The position numbers and the translations under genes were made by a program. A DNA stretch of 64,000 nucleotides, taken from positions 124,001 through 188,000 of the forward strand of contig SFGZ01000001.1 of the NCBI GenBank assembly GCA_004557505.1, given 5' to 3'. Shown one piece after another: positions 1-8,171 of the stretch (position 1 is the first letter of the stretch; each line of letters begins with the position of its first letter). This DNA is from Coriobacteriaceae bacterium (GTDB lineage: Bacteria; Actinomycetota; Coriobacteriia; Coriobacteriales; Atopobiaceae). Under the pieces are notes generated by a model that did no database searches, had not been told where the DNA came from, and saw only the letters and a list, made by a program, of their open reading frames with translations.

Positions 1-1676
1 TGCTCGTCCACCCAGGTCTCGCCGTTGTCGCGGGAGACGGCGCAGACGCCGTGACGAGCAAAGATGTAGAGCAGGCCGTCCGCCTCAACCACAGTGGCCT
101 CCGAGGCCTGGAGGTCGAGGTCCTCGCTGCGGTGCCACGTGACGCCGTCGTCGGAGTAGATGACGCTCGTCGGGCCGTCGCCCCTGCCGTACTGGAAGAC
201 GTAGCACGGCAGGATGATACGGCCGGAGGAGGTGACCAGCCCGCGGCCAGGCCCAACGCCATAGAAGCTGGAGTTCTGGGGAAGGCCGGTGCGCACCTGC
301 TCGTTGAGCATCTGGGGCGCGGACCAGGTGGCGCCCCCGTTGTCAGACCTGATGAGCCACAACCACGACGTCGCGGTCACGTGGAGGTCGGCGTTCCAGT
401 AGAACACGTTCTGCTGCACGTACTTGCTGCTGCCCAGCTGCTGGCACCAGACGGGCGTCTTGTTGGCGTCGTACAGGTAGTAGTGGTCGTCGACGTAGTA
501 GTCCGTGGCGCCGTCGGCGGCATCGATGACGGGCGCGTAGCCGTCTTGGGCGAAGTCGCCCACGTAATGGGTGTAGCCTGTGCCCCTCTCGGCCCCGGCG
601 GCGCGCTGGACGTCGGGGTTGGGCGAGCTGTAGAGCGCCATGCGCCACTTGCCGTCGATGGTCACGTAGCCGCTGCTGCTGACCGGGTGGTTGTTAAAGG
701 AGGAGTTGAGCGCCACGCCTCCGGGCCAGATGTCCGTCATCATGTAGACGGTACCGTCCTTCTCCACCATCACGGGGTCGATGAAGGCCGTTGCCCGGTT
801 GTTGTAGGCATCCGTGCTGTCGTTGAAGTAGTTGACGAAGCTGTAGTTCCACGTCTGCCCGTTGTTCGTGGACTTGCTGATGATGGTGTCGAGGGCCCCG
901 GCGTCGCCCTGGTGGTTCCAGCGCGCGTCGACGGCGGCGAGGAGGCTCCCGTCGCCCAGCGTGATGATGGACGGGATGCGGAAGTTGGCGCTCCCTCCGG
1001 TGCCCGGGGCGAAGGGCTGGCCCTCGGTGGTACCGGTGCGCGAGTTACCATTGGGCACGACCTCGGCCGCGACCTCGGCCTTCCGGTAGACGTACACGTT
1101 GTACGCGGTCGCGCTGAAGGTCCAGCTGGCCCCCGCGTGGCTGAGGTAGTACGTGGTGCCGTCAACGGTGCGGCTGATGGCGTACGTGTTGGCACCGGTC
1201 TTCCTGATGTCGAGGACCTGGGCCTCGCTGCCGGCGCCAACGCCACCTGCGTTGATGTTGAGGTAGGTGCCTCCCGCCGTTTGGGTCTGGACGGTGTAGC
1301 CGCCCTCAACCGCGGTGATGGTCCAGTCGTGCGCCCTGGTGCCCGCATACGCAGCCACGGTGCAGTCCGTGGGCTCAAGCTTGTCGCCCGGGTCTGCCAC
1401 GGTGCCGCTGGTCACCCTGCATTGGTCCAGCTTCGTGGTGCCGTTGCTCAGGTGCATGATGCGCAGGCTTTGGTCGGTCGTGGTGGTTGACACGACGGTG
1501 TACGTCCCACCGGACTCAAGCCTGTCCGCCGTCTGCCTCTGATACTCGGTTGCTGTGGGGAGGCCGCCGCTCGTCTCCCCTGACCCCTGAGCAAGCGCCC
1601 CAACCGGCAGCATGGCCAACGCCAGCACGACGCCGGTGGCCGCCGCGGCGAGCTTACGCCACCTTGCCTTTCCCAT
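1..1676 (-). CDS. Secreted sialidase (BNR/Asp-box), 3' end outside window
   Basis: This is an exo-alpha-sialidase precursor that would release terminal sialic acid from host glycans outside the cell. About 558 codons are visible and the frame is open to the window edge. The ATG at 1676 follows a GGAGGA ribosome site and starts a signal peptide with basic residues and an Ala/Leu core ending near ALA. Residues of about 40-185 form a beta-rich domain that looks like a lectin-type module. A sialidase core follows. It has an FRIP-type motif (NFRIPSI) and four Asp-box motifs of the S-x-D/N-x-G-x-T-W type (for example STNNGQTW, SDNGGATW, SDDGVTW, SRDNGETW). The C-terminus is missing, so any cell-wall anchor cannot be judged. 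The family call is firm; linkage specificity is unknown. Confidence 0.9.
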   Translation of the reverse strand, partial: MGKARWRKLAAAATGVVLALAMLPVGALAQGSGETSGGLPTATEYQRQTADRLESGGTYTVVSTTTTDQSLRIMHLSNGTTKLDQCRVTSGTVADPGDKLEPTDCTVAAYAGTRAHDWTITAVEGGYTVQTQTAGGTYLNINAGGVGAGSEAQVLDIRKTGANTYAISRTVDGTTYYLSHAGASWTFSATAYNVYVYRKAEVAAEVVPNGNSRTGTTEGQPFAPGTGGSANFRIPSIITLGDGSLLAAVDARWNHQGDAGALDTIISKSTNNGQTWNYSFVNYFNDSTDAYNNRATAFIDPVMVEKDGTVYMMTDIWPGGVALNSSFNNHPVSSSGYVTIDGKWRMALYSSPNPDVQRAAGAERGTGYTHYVGDFAQDGYAPVIDAADGATDYYVDDHYYLYDANKTPVWCQQLGSSKYVQQNVFYWNADLHVTATSWLWLIRSDNGGATWSAPQMLNEQVRTGLPQNSSFYGVGPGRGLVTSSGRIILPCYVFQYGRGDGPTSVIYSDDGVTWHRSEDLDLQASEATVVEADGLLYIFARHGVCAVSRDNGETWVDE

Positions 1677-1835
1677 CCAGTCCTCCTCGTCTCCCGTGCC
1701 TCGGGGAGGCACGTCCAAGCGCAACCGAAAAACATGGGTCCAGTCTTTCAGGATAGGGAAAGGGCGGCGCTTTTCCGCTCTGGGGGGCATGAGCGCTGGC
1801 GTAAATTCCGCATGCGGCATGTTGCCGCGGCACGC

Positions 1836-1919
1836 GCAATGGCGGGTGCGTTCGCAATGGCGGGTACAGCGCATGCCCGGGGTACAAAAAGAGGCCCCGA
1901 AGGGCCTCTGACTGTGCAA

Positions 1920-1926
<7 letters not shown>
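1836..1926. repeat. Three short direct repeats matching the tRNA-Asp 3' end
   Basis: The 11-mer GCAATGGCGGG occurs at 1836-1846, 1854-1864 and 1916-1926. The last copy covers the CCA end of tRNA-Asp plus flanking bases. Short copies of a tRNA 3' end can be left by integration events, but these are very short and may be chance. Confidence 0.5.
1886..1910 (-). terminator. Terminator after tRNA-Asp
   Basis: On the minus strand a GAGGCCC / GGGCCTC hairpin with a short TTCG-type loop is followed by five T residues. It lies directly downstream of tRNA-Asp. Confidence 0.8.
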
Positions 1927-1996
<70 letters not shown>

Positions 1997-2016
1997 ACGC
2001 GCGTTGCGCGGGAGCT

Positions 2017-2046
2017 ATTATACGCAGAGGGGACGACGCCTGTCTA
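2017..2046 (-). promoter_or_regulatory. Promoter of tRNA-Asp
   Basis: On the minus strand TAGACA (2041-2046) and a perfect TATAAT (2017-2022) are separated by 18 bases. The tRNA begins about 20 bases further on. A sigma-70-type promoter. Confidence 0.75.
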
Positions 2047-2235
2047 GCCCAAAACGGGAAGTTTGAAAAAGTTTTGTGGGCGTTCAATCCCCTGCGCCAC
2101 CGCGGCCCGCTTGGCCGCGCGTTGGTCGCGGGCGCGTCCCGCAGCGCGATTGCGGCTGGCGCGCCGCACGCCGGCAGGGCTTGCGTGGGCCTGTCGGAGA
2201 CGCTTTTGAGGGGGAGGGCCCCGGGGCCGGCCATG

Positions 2236-2757
2236 CTAGAAGCAGGCCCTTCGCTTGAGCTGGGCCATATCGGTGCCCTCGGTGAGGGCCCTGGCGATGA
2301 GGCACATGCTTCTGAGGGCGTCGTTCAGGCCCGTGCCCCCTTTCTTGGGCGTCTTGACGATGAGGACCCTGTCCTTGTAGCGATCAATCGTCTCGGCATT
2401 CTCTTGACTCACCGCCGCAAGCGCATGCGCCTTGCCGGCCGACTCGATGTCGGCGGCGACGCGGCAGGCCATCTCGGCGTACTCGGCGTAGTCGAAGGCG
2501 GGGCCGCACATGACGACGTCGGGGCTAATCTTATGGCACATGGCAACCAGCTTGCCGGCAACTTCGTCGGGATTGCTTCCATAGGTGCCCCACCCGCAGT
2601 ACAGAGTTGCGACAACCCTGCCGCCAACCTGCCCGAGCAGGCTTTCCATCATGATGGCGGGGCCAACGGGCCCCTTGAGAAGGCCGAGCGGCAGACTGCG
2701 GTCGTCTTTGGTGCCGAGGCCAGACTGGATTTGGTCGTAAATCATGACAATCTTCAT
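2236..2757 (-). CDS. Standalone GrdB-like N-terminal domain protein
   Basis: 173 residues resembling the N-terminal domain of GrdB-type selenoprotein subunits of glycine/betaine/sarcosine/proline reductases. Family-like features are the opening KIVMIYDQIQSG, the KGPVGPA segment, VVATLYCG, a PDVVMCGPAFDYAEYA block, and RVLIVKTPKKGGTG near the end. Full GrdB is about 430 residues and carries selenocysteine in its C-terminal part. That part is absent here and the gene ends with an ordinary TAG. No other glycine reductase subunit is nearby, so reductase activity is doubtful and a binding or accessory role is as likely. It is the last gene of the glycosylasparaginase/PTS cluster, 39 bases after the RDD gene. 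An AGGAAGG ribosome site precedes the ATG. Confidence 0.7.
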   Translation of the reverse strand: MKIVMIYDQIQSGLGTKDDRSLPLGLLKGPVGPAIMMESLLGQVGGRVVATLYCGWGTYGSNPDEVAGKLVAMCHKISPDVVMCGPAFDYAEYAEMACRVAADIESAGKAHALAAVSQENAETIDRYKDRVLIVKTPKKGGTGLNDALRSMCLIARALTEGTDMAQLKRRACF

Positions 2758-2796
2758 CGTTGCTTCCTTCCTGTGCCAGCCGCGCCGGGCGATTGC

Positions 2797-3486
2797 CTAC
2801 GAGGGGGACTCGACGAGGCTCACCTTGGTGCCCCCAATGAAATCGTGCAGACAGCGGCGGTCCTTGCGGATGAGGATCATGAGGCAGCTTGCCAGCGTGA
2901 ATGCAAGGCCTATGTACATGAGGGGGTGGACGAAGTTGGTGCCAGTCGCAATCGTGAGCATCTGGTGCCAGATGGAGCTGGCGTTGGTGATGACGCCCTC
3001 TATGAGCGTGACGCCCACCACCTGGCGCATCACCAGATTGGACAAGGTGACGGCACCGCCGTCAGTCCGCACAATCTTGATGCCAAGGAGGCGCTTTCCT
3101 GGCGTCTGGCCAGGCCAGATGGCCGATGGTATCGCAACGTAGTACGCAAGGGCGAAGAGCAGCGCGAGGACCCCGGCGAGAAGGCCAAACGGAGCGGGAT
3201 AGTCGACGAGTCGCTGATTCGAGATGTCGCCGGTCGTCCAATGGGCAACGAGCGAGACGGGCAGCGCGATGCAGAGCGCGCCCACGTACCAGTCGATCAG
3301 GTAGGCCAGGAAGCGACGGGCGACCAGCGCTGGGACGCCAGCATGATTGGCCACTTCCGCCATCCGTTCGGTCGCCTTGGGAAGGGCCGCCTTGCCCCTC
3401 TCCTGCGCATCGGCCGAGACCTTGTCCGCAGTCGACGCCTTTGCCGAAACGCCCGCATGCTTCTTGCCATGTCTCTTTGAACTCAT
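2797..3486 (-). CDS. RDD family membrane protein
   Basis: About 229 residues. A charged, lysine-rich cytoplasmic N-terminus of roughly 60 residues is followed by an RDD domain with about four membrane segments. The domain opens with RRFLAYLIDWY and contains the conserved PGKRLLGIKIV stretch and a C-terminal DRRCLHDFIGGT motif. RDD proteins are poorly understood; some act in ion homeostasis or transport. I start at the ATG at 3486 (MSSKRHG); an in-frame TTG at 3516 is an alternative. It follows the M20 peptidase by about 34 bases and is probably co-transcribed with it. Confidence 0.8.
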   Translation of the reverse strand: MSSKRHGKKHAGVSAKASTADKVSADAQERGKAALPKATERMAEVANHAGVPALVARRFLAYLIDWYVGALCIALPVSLVAHWTTGDISNQRLVDYPAPFGLLAGVLALLFALAYYVAIPSAIWPGQTPGKRLLGIKIVRTDGGAVTLSNLVMRQVVGVTLIEGVITNASSIWHQMLTIATGTNFVHPLMYIGLAFTLASCLMILIRKDRRCLHDFIGGTKVSLVESPS

Positions 3487-3520
3487 ATTCCATCCACTCG
3501 AATCTCGGCCCGCCAAGGCG

Positions 3521-4732
3521 CTAGCGAGAGAGCAGGTACAGGCTCAGCGCGTAAACCTTCGCGTTGACAATGAGGTCTTTGACGTCCATCCACTCGTTGG
3601 GCTGGTGGCCGATGTCTCTCTGCCCCGGAAAGGAGGGGCCAAACGGGACGATGTTGGGCATGAGCTTTGCGTAGGTGCCGCCAGTCGTGGTGACGGGCGA
3701 GCCATCGTTGCCCGTCGTGTGCTCGTAGGCGTACTCAAGCGTGCGAACGAGACGGCAGTCCTTCTCGAAGCGAACGGGGTTGAGGTTTCCGGTGACCGTG
3801 AGCCTGAGGCCCAGCGCCGCGGCAAGCGCCTCAAGACGGCCGCGAAGCTCGTCGGCCGTGATGCCCGCGGGGTAGCTGATGGCGAACTCGACGGCAGGGG
3901 CACCCTCGTCAAACGCGAGCTTGTAGTTGCGGACTTCGGTGACGCCAAACTCCTCGTCGTTGCAGTCGATGCCGAATCTCTCCCCGTTGGGCTTAGCCGA
4001 AAGCACGTACTCGTTCACGAACGAGAAGAACCGGGCGAGAAGCGCCTCGCGCCCCTCACCCTCGCCTGGGACGGCAGCCAGACGCACCCCCATGCGCCCT
4101 CGCTCGGCATAGACCACTGGGTACTTGCAGTCCGGCGTAAAGCCCATGACCGGGGCATCCTCATGCTCAAGGTAATGGCGGAGGTCATTGAAGCCGCTCT
4201 CTTCGTTGCAGCCGAAGATGATTCGGACGTCTCTGTTGGGGGCGAGCCCCAGGCGCTTGAGCGCCCACAGCCCATAGAGGCATGCATAGATGGGGCCCTT
4301 GTTGTCCAAGACGCCACGGCCCGTGATGCGCCCGTTCTCAAGATGGGCGCTGTATGGCTCGACCTTCCAGCCCGCGGATCCCTCCGGAACCACGTCAAGG
4401 TGGCCGATGGCGCAGACATATCCCGGCAGCGGGAGCCCGCCGCCGTTGCCGCCCTCGCTCGACCAGCTGGCATAGCCCATGTAGCCGTCAACGTTTGTTG
4501 TCTCGAAACCAAGCCCCCGACAGACCTCAAGCGTCTGGTCGAGCGCGGCACGCACGTCGGCGCCAAAGGGAGCCCCTTCCTCAGGCTCGCCCCGCACGCT
4601 CTTCTGGCGCACAATCCTGCGGATGGCCTCGATCATCTCGTCTGATACGGCATCCACCTCGGCGAAGATGCGCCCCTCGAGCGAGGGGTCCACAGAGACG
4701 GCCCGCTCATCGAAGTTCCTGGTGCTGCCCAT
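3521..4732 (-). CDS. M20 family metallo-dipeptidase (PepV/Sapep-like)
   Basis: A 403-residue cytosolic zinc peptidase of the M20 family, closest in pattern to the PepV/Sapep dipeptidases. Metal-binding motifs are GHLDVVPEG (His111, Asp113), ITGRGVLDNKGP (Asp143) and CNEESG (Glu177-Glu178). A GHQPNEW motif near the C-terminus supplies another family histidine. The expected lid domain occupies the middle of the protein. It lies 61 bases downstream of the glycosylasparaginase gene. In that setting it could finish degradation of short peptides left after the sugar is removed from glycopeptides; this role is inferred. It is somewhat shorter than typical PepV (about 460-470 residues). Confidence 0.88.
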   Translation of the reverse strand: MGSTRNFDERAVSVDPSLEGRIFAEVDAVSDEMIEAIRRIVRQKSVRGEPEEGAPFGADVRAALDQTLEVCRGLGFETTNVDGYMGYASWSSEGGNGGGLPLPGYVCAIGHLDVVPEGSAGWKVEPYSAHLENGRITGRGVLDNKGPIYACLYGLWALKRLGLAPNRDVRIIFGCNEESGFNDLRHYLEHEDAPVMGFTPDCKYPVVYAERGRMGVRLAAVPGEGEGREALLARFFSFVNEYVLSAKPNGERFGIDCNDEEFGVTEVRNYKLAFDEGAPAVEFAISYPAGITADELRGRLEALAAALGLRLTVTGNLNPVRFEKDCRLVRTLEYAYEHTTGNDGSPVTTTGGTYAKLMPNIVPFGPSFPGQRDIGHQPNEWMDVKDLIVNAKVYALSLYLLSR

Positions 4733-4793
4733 GGCAACTCCTTACCCCGTGCCGCCGGCCAAGCCGAAGGCCAGCGGCGCAAAACCGCAGCCG

Positions 4794-5843
4794 CTAGACC
4801 GGAGGGGCCATGCGCGAACGCATGTACTCGTCCTGCCATTCCTGGCTTGCCACCTCGTGTATACAGCCTCCGTCCGGTTGCAGGTGGGCAAGGTAGACGC
4901 AAGCGGGCCCGCCCTCCGTCTGGACGACAAACGAGAAGCCCTCGATGTTGGTGGCGACGCCCCAGCGTCCCCGCGCATCCATTGCGACGAACGAGATGTC
5001 GCCAGCGTGGCCGCGGCGCCTTGTGAGCTTCTCGCCAAAGGCCGCGACAGCCTGTTCGCAGGCCTGCTGCGGATGGAGGCCGGTGCCCATGAGGCGCACT
5101 ATCTCGTAGCCGACGCAGCCCTTCATGACATCCTCGCCCAAGCCCGTGGAGACCGCTCCGCCGAACTCGGAGTCCACATAGAAGCCGGCGCCGGGAATGG
5201 GGGAATCGCCCACGCGCCCGGGAAGCTTCATGAACAGGCCGCTCGTTGATGTGGCCGTTGCCATGGCACCCGAGGAGTCCAGGCACACCATGCCCACGGT
5301 GTCGTGACCCCGGGGGCCGTCGGCCGCTTGGCGGATGCCGTTGCGCGGGGACTCGGCCCCGGCGCCGCGGCCCCTCTCCTCGGCCGCCTCGGGCTCGACG
5401 AGCCGCCGCGCGGCGCGCAGCGGCCGGCCGCCGTCCTCCGCCACGCGACGGGCGTACATTGTCCTGGCGCGTTCCGTAAGCATGTTCTTGCGCTCGAAGC
5501 CCATCTTGTCAGCGAACTTCTCGGCACCGATGCCCACAAGGAAGTTGTTGGCATCGCCAGCCGCCAGCGCGCGGGCTATGCTCACGGGGTTGGCGAAATC
5601 CTTGAGCGCACCGACGGCACCGAACCCGAGCGTGTCACCGTCCATGAAGGCGGCGTCAAGCTCGACCTCCATCTCCTCGTTGGGGAGGCCGCCATAGCCT
5701 ACCGATTTGTAGTACGGGCAGTCCTCGACCTCGCGGACGGCGCATTCGACGGCATCTGCCGCACCACCGCCGGCGGCAAGCTGCTCGCCCGCCTTCTCAA
5801 CGCCCTCGAGGGCCATTCTCCACGTCGCTATGATCCCCCACAC
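4794..5843 (-). CDS. N4-(beta-N-acetylglucosaminyl)-L-asparaginase (glycosylasparaginase)
   Basis: A 349-residue Ntn-hydrolase that cleaves the GlcNAc-asparagine bond, giving aspartate and an amino sugar. The precursor should autocleave before Thr182 in the HDTVGMV motif. Residues that bind the asparagine part in the human enzyme have clear counterparts: Trp8 in IIATWRMA, and Arg210 and Asp213 in GRVGDSPIPG. The tryptophan favours glycosylasparaginase over isoaspartyl peptidase. There is no signal peptide, so it acts inside the cell on an imported substrate. The start is a GTG at 5843 with an AGGGAGG ribosome site. A charged insert at residues of about 140-178 precedes the cleavage site. It sits between PTS genes upstream and a dipeptidase downstream. 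Confidence 0.88.
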   Translation of the reverse strand: MWGIIATWRMALEGVEKAGEQLAAGGGAADAVECAVREVEDCPYYKSVGYGGLPNEEMEVELDAAFMDGDTLGFGAVGALKDFANPVSIARALAAGDANNFLVGIGAEKFADKMGFERKNMLTERARTMYARRVAEDGGRPLRAARRLVEPEAAEERGRGAGAESPRNGIRQAADGPRGHDTVGMVCLDSSGAMATATSTSGLFMKLPGRVGDSPIPGAGFYVDSEFGGAVSTGLGEDVMKGCVGYEIVRLMGTGLHPQQACEQAVAAFGEKLTRRRGHAGDISFVAMDARGRWGVATNIEGFSFVVQTEGGPACVYLAHLQPDGGCIHEVASQEWQDEYMRSRMAPPV

Positions 5844-6028
5844 GGAAGGCCTCCCTTATACGCGCCGCCCTGAAAGGCGGCCGACCAGCTACTATCTCCA
5901 CCCTCGCCCGGCGTAGCAAGGAGCCGCCCGCGGCTCGGAGGTGCCAACGAGGGGGGCGCGGGCGGCGTTGCAACCGTGCTGACGCAGGCGACAAACGGAA
6001 GGCCGGACCTCCCGGCGCACGCCGAATC

Positions 6029-7399
6029 TTACAAATCGTCGAAGGAGAGGCTGTCAAGGTCGACGTCGTCCTCATCAGGGGCTTTCAGGGCATCCTCGGC
6101 GGCCAGCCGCTCGTCACGCAGGTATTGGTTGTCAATTACCTTGATGAAGGGCAGGTAGATGAAGACCCCCATGGCGAGCAGAATGATCTGTAGGACGCCG
6201 CCCGCCCAGTTGGTAGCCAAAAGCCCTGATATTCCAAGCGGCATGGTCCATGGGATCTGGACGCCTGAGCAGATGGGCACCATGCCCCACGCCATGGCGA
6301 AGTAGGAGATGATGATGTTCAGCGTGGGAACGAGCACGAACGGGATGACGATTATTGGGTTCATGACGATCGGCAGGCCAAAGACGATGGGCTCGTTTAT
6401 GTTGAACACGCCGGGGATGAGCGCCAGGCGCGAGAGCTGCTTGATGCGCGCCGACTTGCAGAACAGGATCATCGCGATCAGGAGCGAGAGGGTGGAGCCG
6501 CAGCCGCCAAAGGTGGCGAAGAGGTCCTGGAACTGCTGGCAGATTATATGCCCCTCGCCAACGCCAGTGCGGAAGAACTCGAGGTTCTCGGCGGAAAGCG
6601 TCTGCAGGATTGGGTTGAACACCGCCCCGACGACAGAGCCGCCGTTGATGCCAAAGAACCAGAAGGCATGCAGGAACAGATAGGCCACCACCATGGCGCC
6701 GAGGGTGTCCCCGAGGCCCAGGAGCGGGGTCTGGAGGAACACGAAGACGACGTCGAACACGTTGGTGCCAAACATGCCAAACACCAGGTTGATGACGAAG
6801 AACAGCGTCATCGTGACCGTGATGGGGATGAGGGACGAGAAGGACTCGGTGACGGTGGGCGGGACGCCAACGGGCATCTTGATGACCCAGCCGCGATTCT
6901 TGACCCACGTGTAGATGATGGTGGCGCCGAAAGAGCAGAAGATGCCGACGAAGATGCCCTTGGCACCCACCCAGCCCAGGGGGATGCCGGAGAGCGCGAC
7001 GTCAACGGCCTCGCCGCCCACCTTGGCGGAGCCGGTCACGACATACGGCATGATGAGGAACCAGGCCATGAGCGCGGCCGCGGCGCAGAACAGGGGGTCG
7101 CTCTTGACCTGCTTGGCATAGCTGTAGGCAATGCCAAAGGTCGCGAATATGGCCATGACGCTGAATGTGGCGTCAGTCGGCTTGGACAGATAGGTCGCCA
7201 GCGTGCCATTGCCGATGGTGATGCTCGCACACCACTCTGAAAAACCCGGGATGGGCAGATTGGCGATGACAAGGAAGATCGAGCCTGCGATAAGCAGTGG
7301 CGTGATGATGAGGAAGCCGTCTCGGATGGAGACGAGGACTTTGTTGTTGCCAATGGCCTCCGCCAGTGGCATGAGGACCTTCTCTAGCTTCTCGAACAT
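6029..7399 (-). CDS. PTS lactose/cellobiose-family permease EIIC
   Basis: A 456-residue membrane permease of the CelB type with about ten hydrophobic segments. Family features are FEKLEKVLMPLAEAI at the N-terminus, the FWFFGINGG motif in the middle, and the substrate-region motif PGVFNINEPIVFGLPIVMNP. The C-terminal tail is acidic. It pairs with the EIIB (7430-7771) and EIIA (7815-8171) genes just upstream in the same transcript. The imported sugar cannot be read from the sequence. The downstream glycosylasparaginase suggests a GlcNAc-asparagine-type substrate instead of a plain beta-glucoside. Confidence 0.9.
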   Translation of the reverse strand: MFEKLEKVLMPLAEAIGNNKVLVSIRDGFLIITPLLIAGSIFLVIANLPIPGFSEWCASITIGNGTLATYLSKPTDATFSVMAIFATFGIAYSYAKQVKSDPLFCAAAALMAWFLIMPYVVTGSAKVGGEAVDVALSGIPLGWVGAKGIFVGIFCSFGATIIYTWVKNRGWVIKMPVGVPPTVTESFSSLIPITVTMTLFFVINLVFGMFGTNVFDVVFVFLQTPLLGLGDTLGAMVVAYLFLHAFWFFGINGGSVVGAVFNPILQTLSAENLEFFRTGVGEGHIICQQFQDLFATFGGCGSTLSLLIAMILFCKSARIKQLSRLALIPGVFNINEPIVFGLPIVMNPIIVIPFVLVPTLNIIISYFAMAWGMVPICSGVQIPWTMPLGISGLLATNWAGGVLQIILLAMGVFIYLPFIKVIDNQYLRDERLAAEDALKAPDEDDVDLDSLSFDDL

Positions 7400-7429
7400 T
7401 GTTCCTCCCCGTGGATTCGGGTCGTTGGG

Positions 7430-7771
7430 CTATGCATGCTGTTTGTAGGCCTTCATGAGCTTGACGGCATACTTGAGGGAGGCCTCGCCGTCCATCAGTC
7501 CATAGGCTTGCTGGTCGAGTATGCCAACCGGGATGTCAAAGTCGCCCTCGACGCGCTTCTTGGTCTCCTCGTATTGGTGGTGTACCTGGGGCCCGAGCAG
7601 GACGCAGGCGGGATGCTCGGATCTGGCGATCTCATCAACCTTGTTGATGGGAAATGCCTTCACCTCGACGGGCAGGTTATGCGCGTCGCCCACCCTCTGC
7701 ATCTCCTGCGCGAGCATGCTCGTCGACATGCCGGCGCTGCAAAATAGATAGACTTTCTTCTTGCCTGCCAT
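7430..7771 (-). CDS. PTS lactose/cellobiose-family EIIB
   Basis: A 113-residue cytosolic EIIB that passes phosphate from EIIA to the incoming sugar. The phosphorylated cysteine is Cys11 in the motif FCSAGMSTS. The ATG at 7771 follows a GAGGCAGAG ribosome site; the open frame continues upstream but without a better start. It lies 30 bases before the EIIC gene and 43 bases after the EIIA gene. Confidence 0.9.
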   Translation of the reverse strand: MAGKKKVYLFCSAGMSTSMLAQEMQRVGDAHNLPVEVKAFPINKVDEIARSEHPACVLLGPQVHHQYEETKKRVEGDFDIPVGILDQQAYGLMDGEASLKYAVKLMKAYKQHA

Positions 7772-7814
7772 ATCTCTGCCTCTCTTTCTCTCACCTGCGA
7801 AACGTCTGGCGCAG

Positions 7815-8171
7815 CTACGGGAGCGGCGGAACGAGGCGAGGGGGCTGTCCCCCCGCCTCAAGCCTGGATAGTTGGCGGTAGACGTCAATGAGCTCAAGCG
7901 CGACGGTCTTGAACGTCTCGGCGGCCATGAGCTGGTCTTCGGCATGGGTGATGATGAGCGTCATGTTCACCGGGTCGCCGCCCGCCTCCTGCTGGATGAG
8001 GCCGTTGTGGGCGTCGTGGCCTTCGATGAAGCTCTCGTCCCCCTTCTTGACGAGCTCGTCGGCGGCGTCGAAGTCCCCGTTCTTGGCCGCCCTGATGGCC
8101 TCGACGTAGGAACTCCGGGCACCTCCCACCGCCGCGATAATCTGGAAGCTCACGCGCGTCAGGTTGTCCAT
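7815..8171 (-). CDS. PTS lactose/cellobiose-family EIIA
   Basis: A 118-residue helical EIIA with the phosphorylated histidine at His76 in HAEDQLM, preceded by a typical NMTLIIT strand. It starts one base after the stop of the PRD regulator, so the two are translated together. The last 15 or so residues (from LEAGG onward, rich in Pro and Gly) are unlike the family. They are encoded by the palindromic repeat at 7833-7859, so the C-terminus seems to have been rewritten by that element. EIIA proteins of this family usually end near the last helix. Confidence 0.9.
   Translation of the reverse strand: MDNLTRVSFQIIAAVGGARSSYVEAIRAAKNGDFDAADELVKKGDESFIEGHDAHNGLIQQEAGGDPVNMTLIITHAEDQLMAAETFKTVALELIDVYRQLSRLEAGGQPPRLVPPLP
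7833..7859. repeat. Dispersed palindrome, family A, copy 1
   Basis: A GAGGCGAGGGGG arm, a CTG centre and a TCCCCCCGCCTC arm form a near-perfect palindrome inside the 3' end of the EIIA gene. Related copies lie at 15257-15283 and 30136-30162. Confidence 0.75.

Noticed and set aside
51..1490. A 479-codon open frame on the plus strand
   Set aside because: It is antisense to the sialidase, which shows a signal peptide and Asp-box motifs on the other strand.
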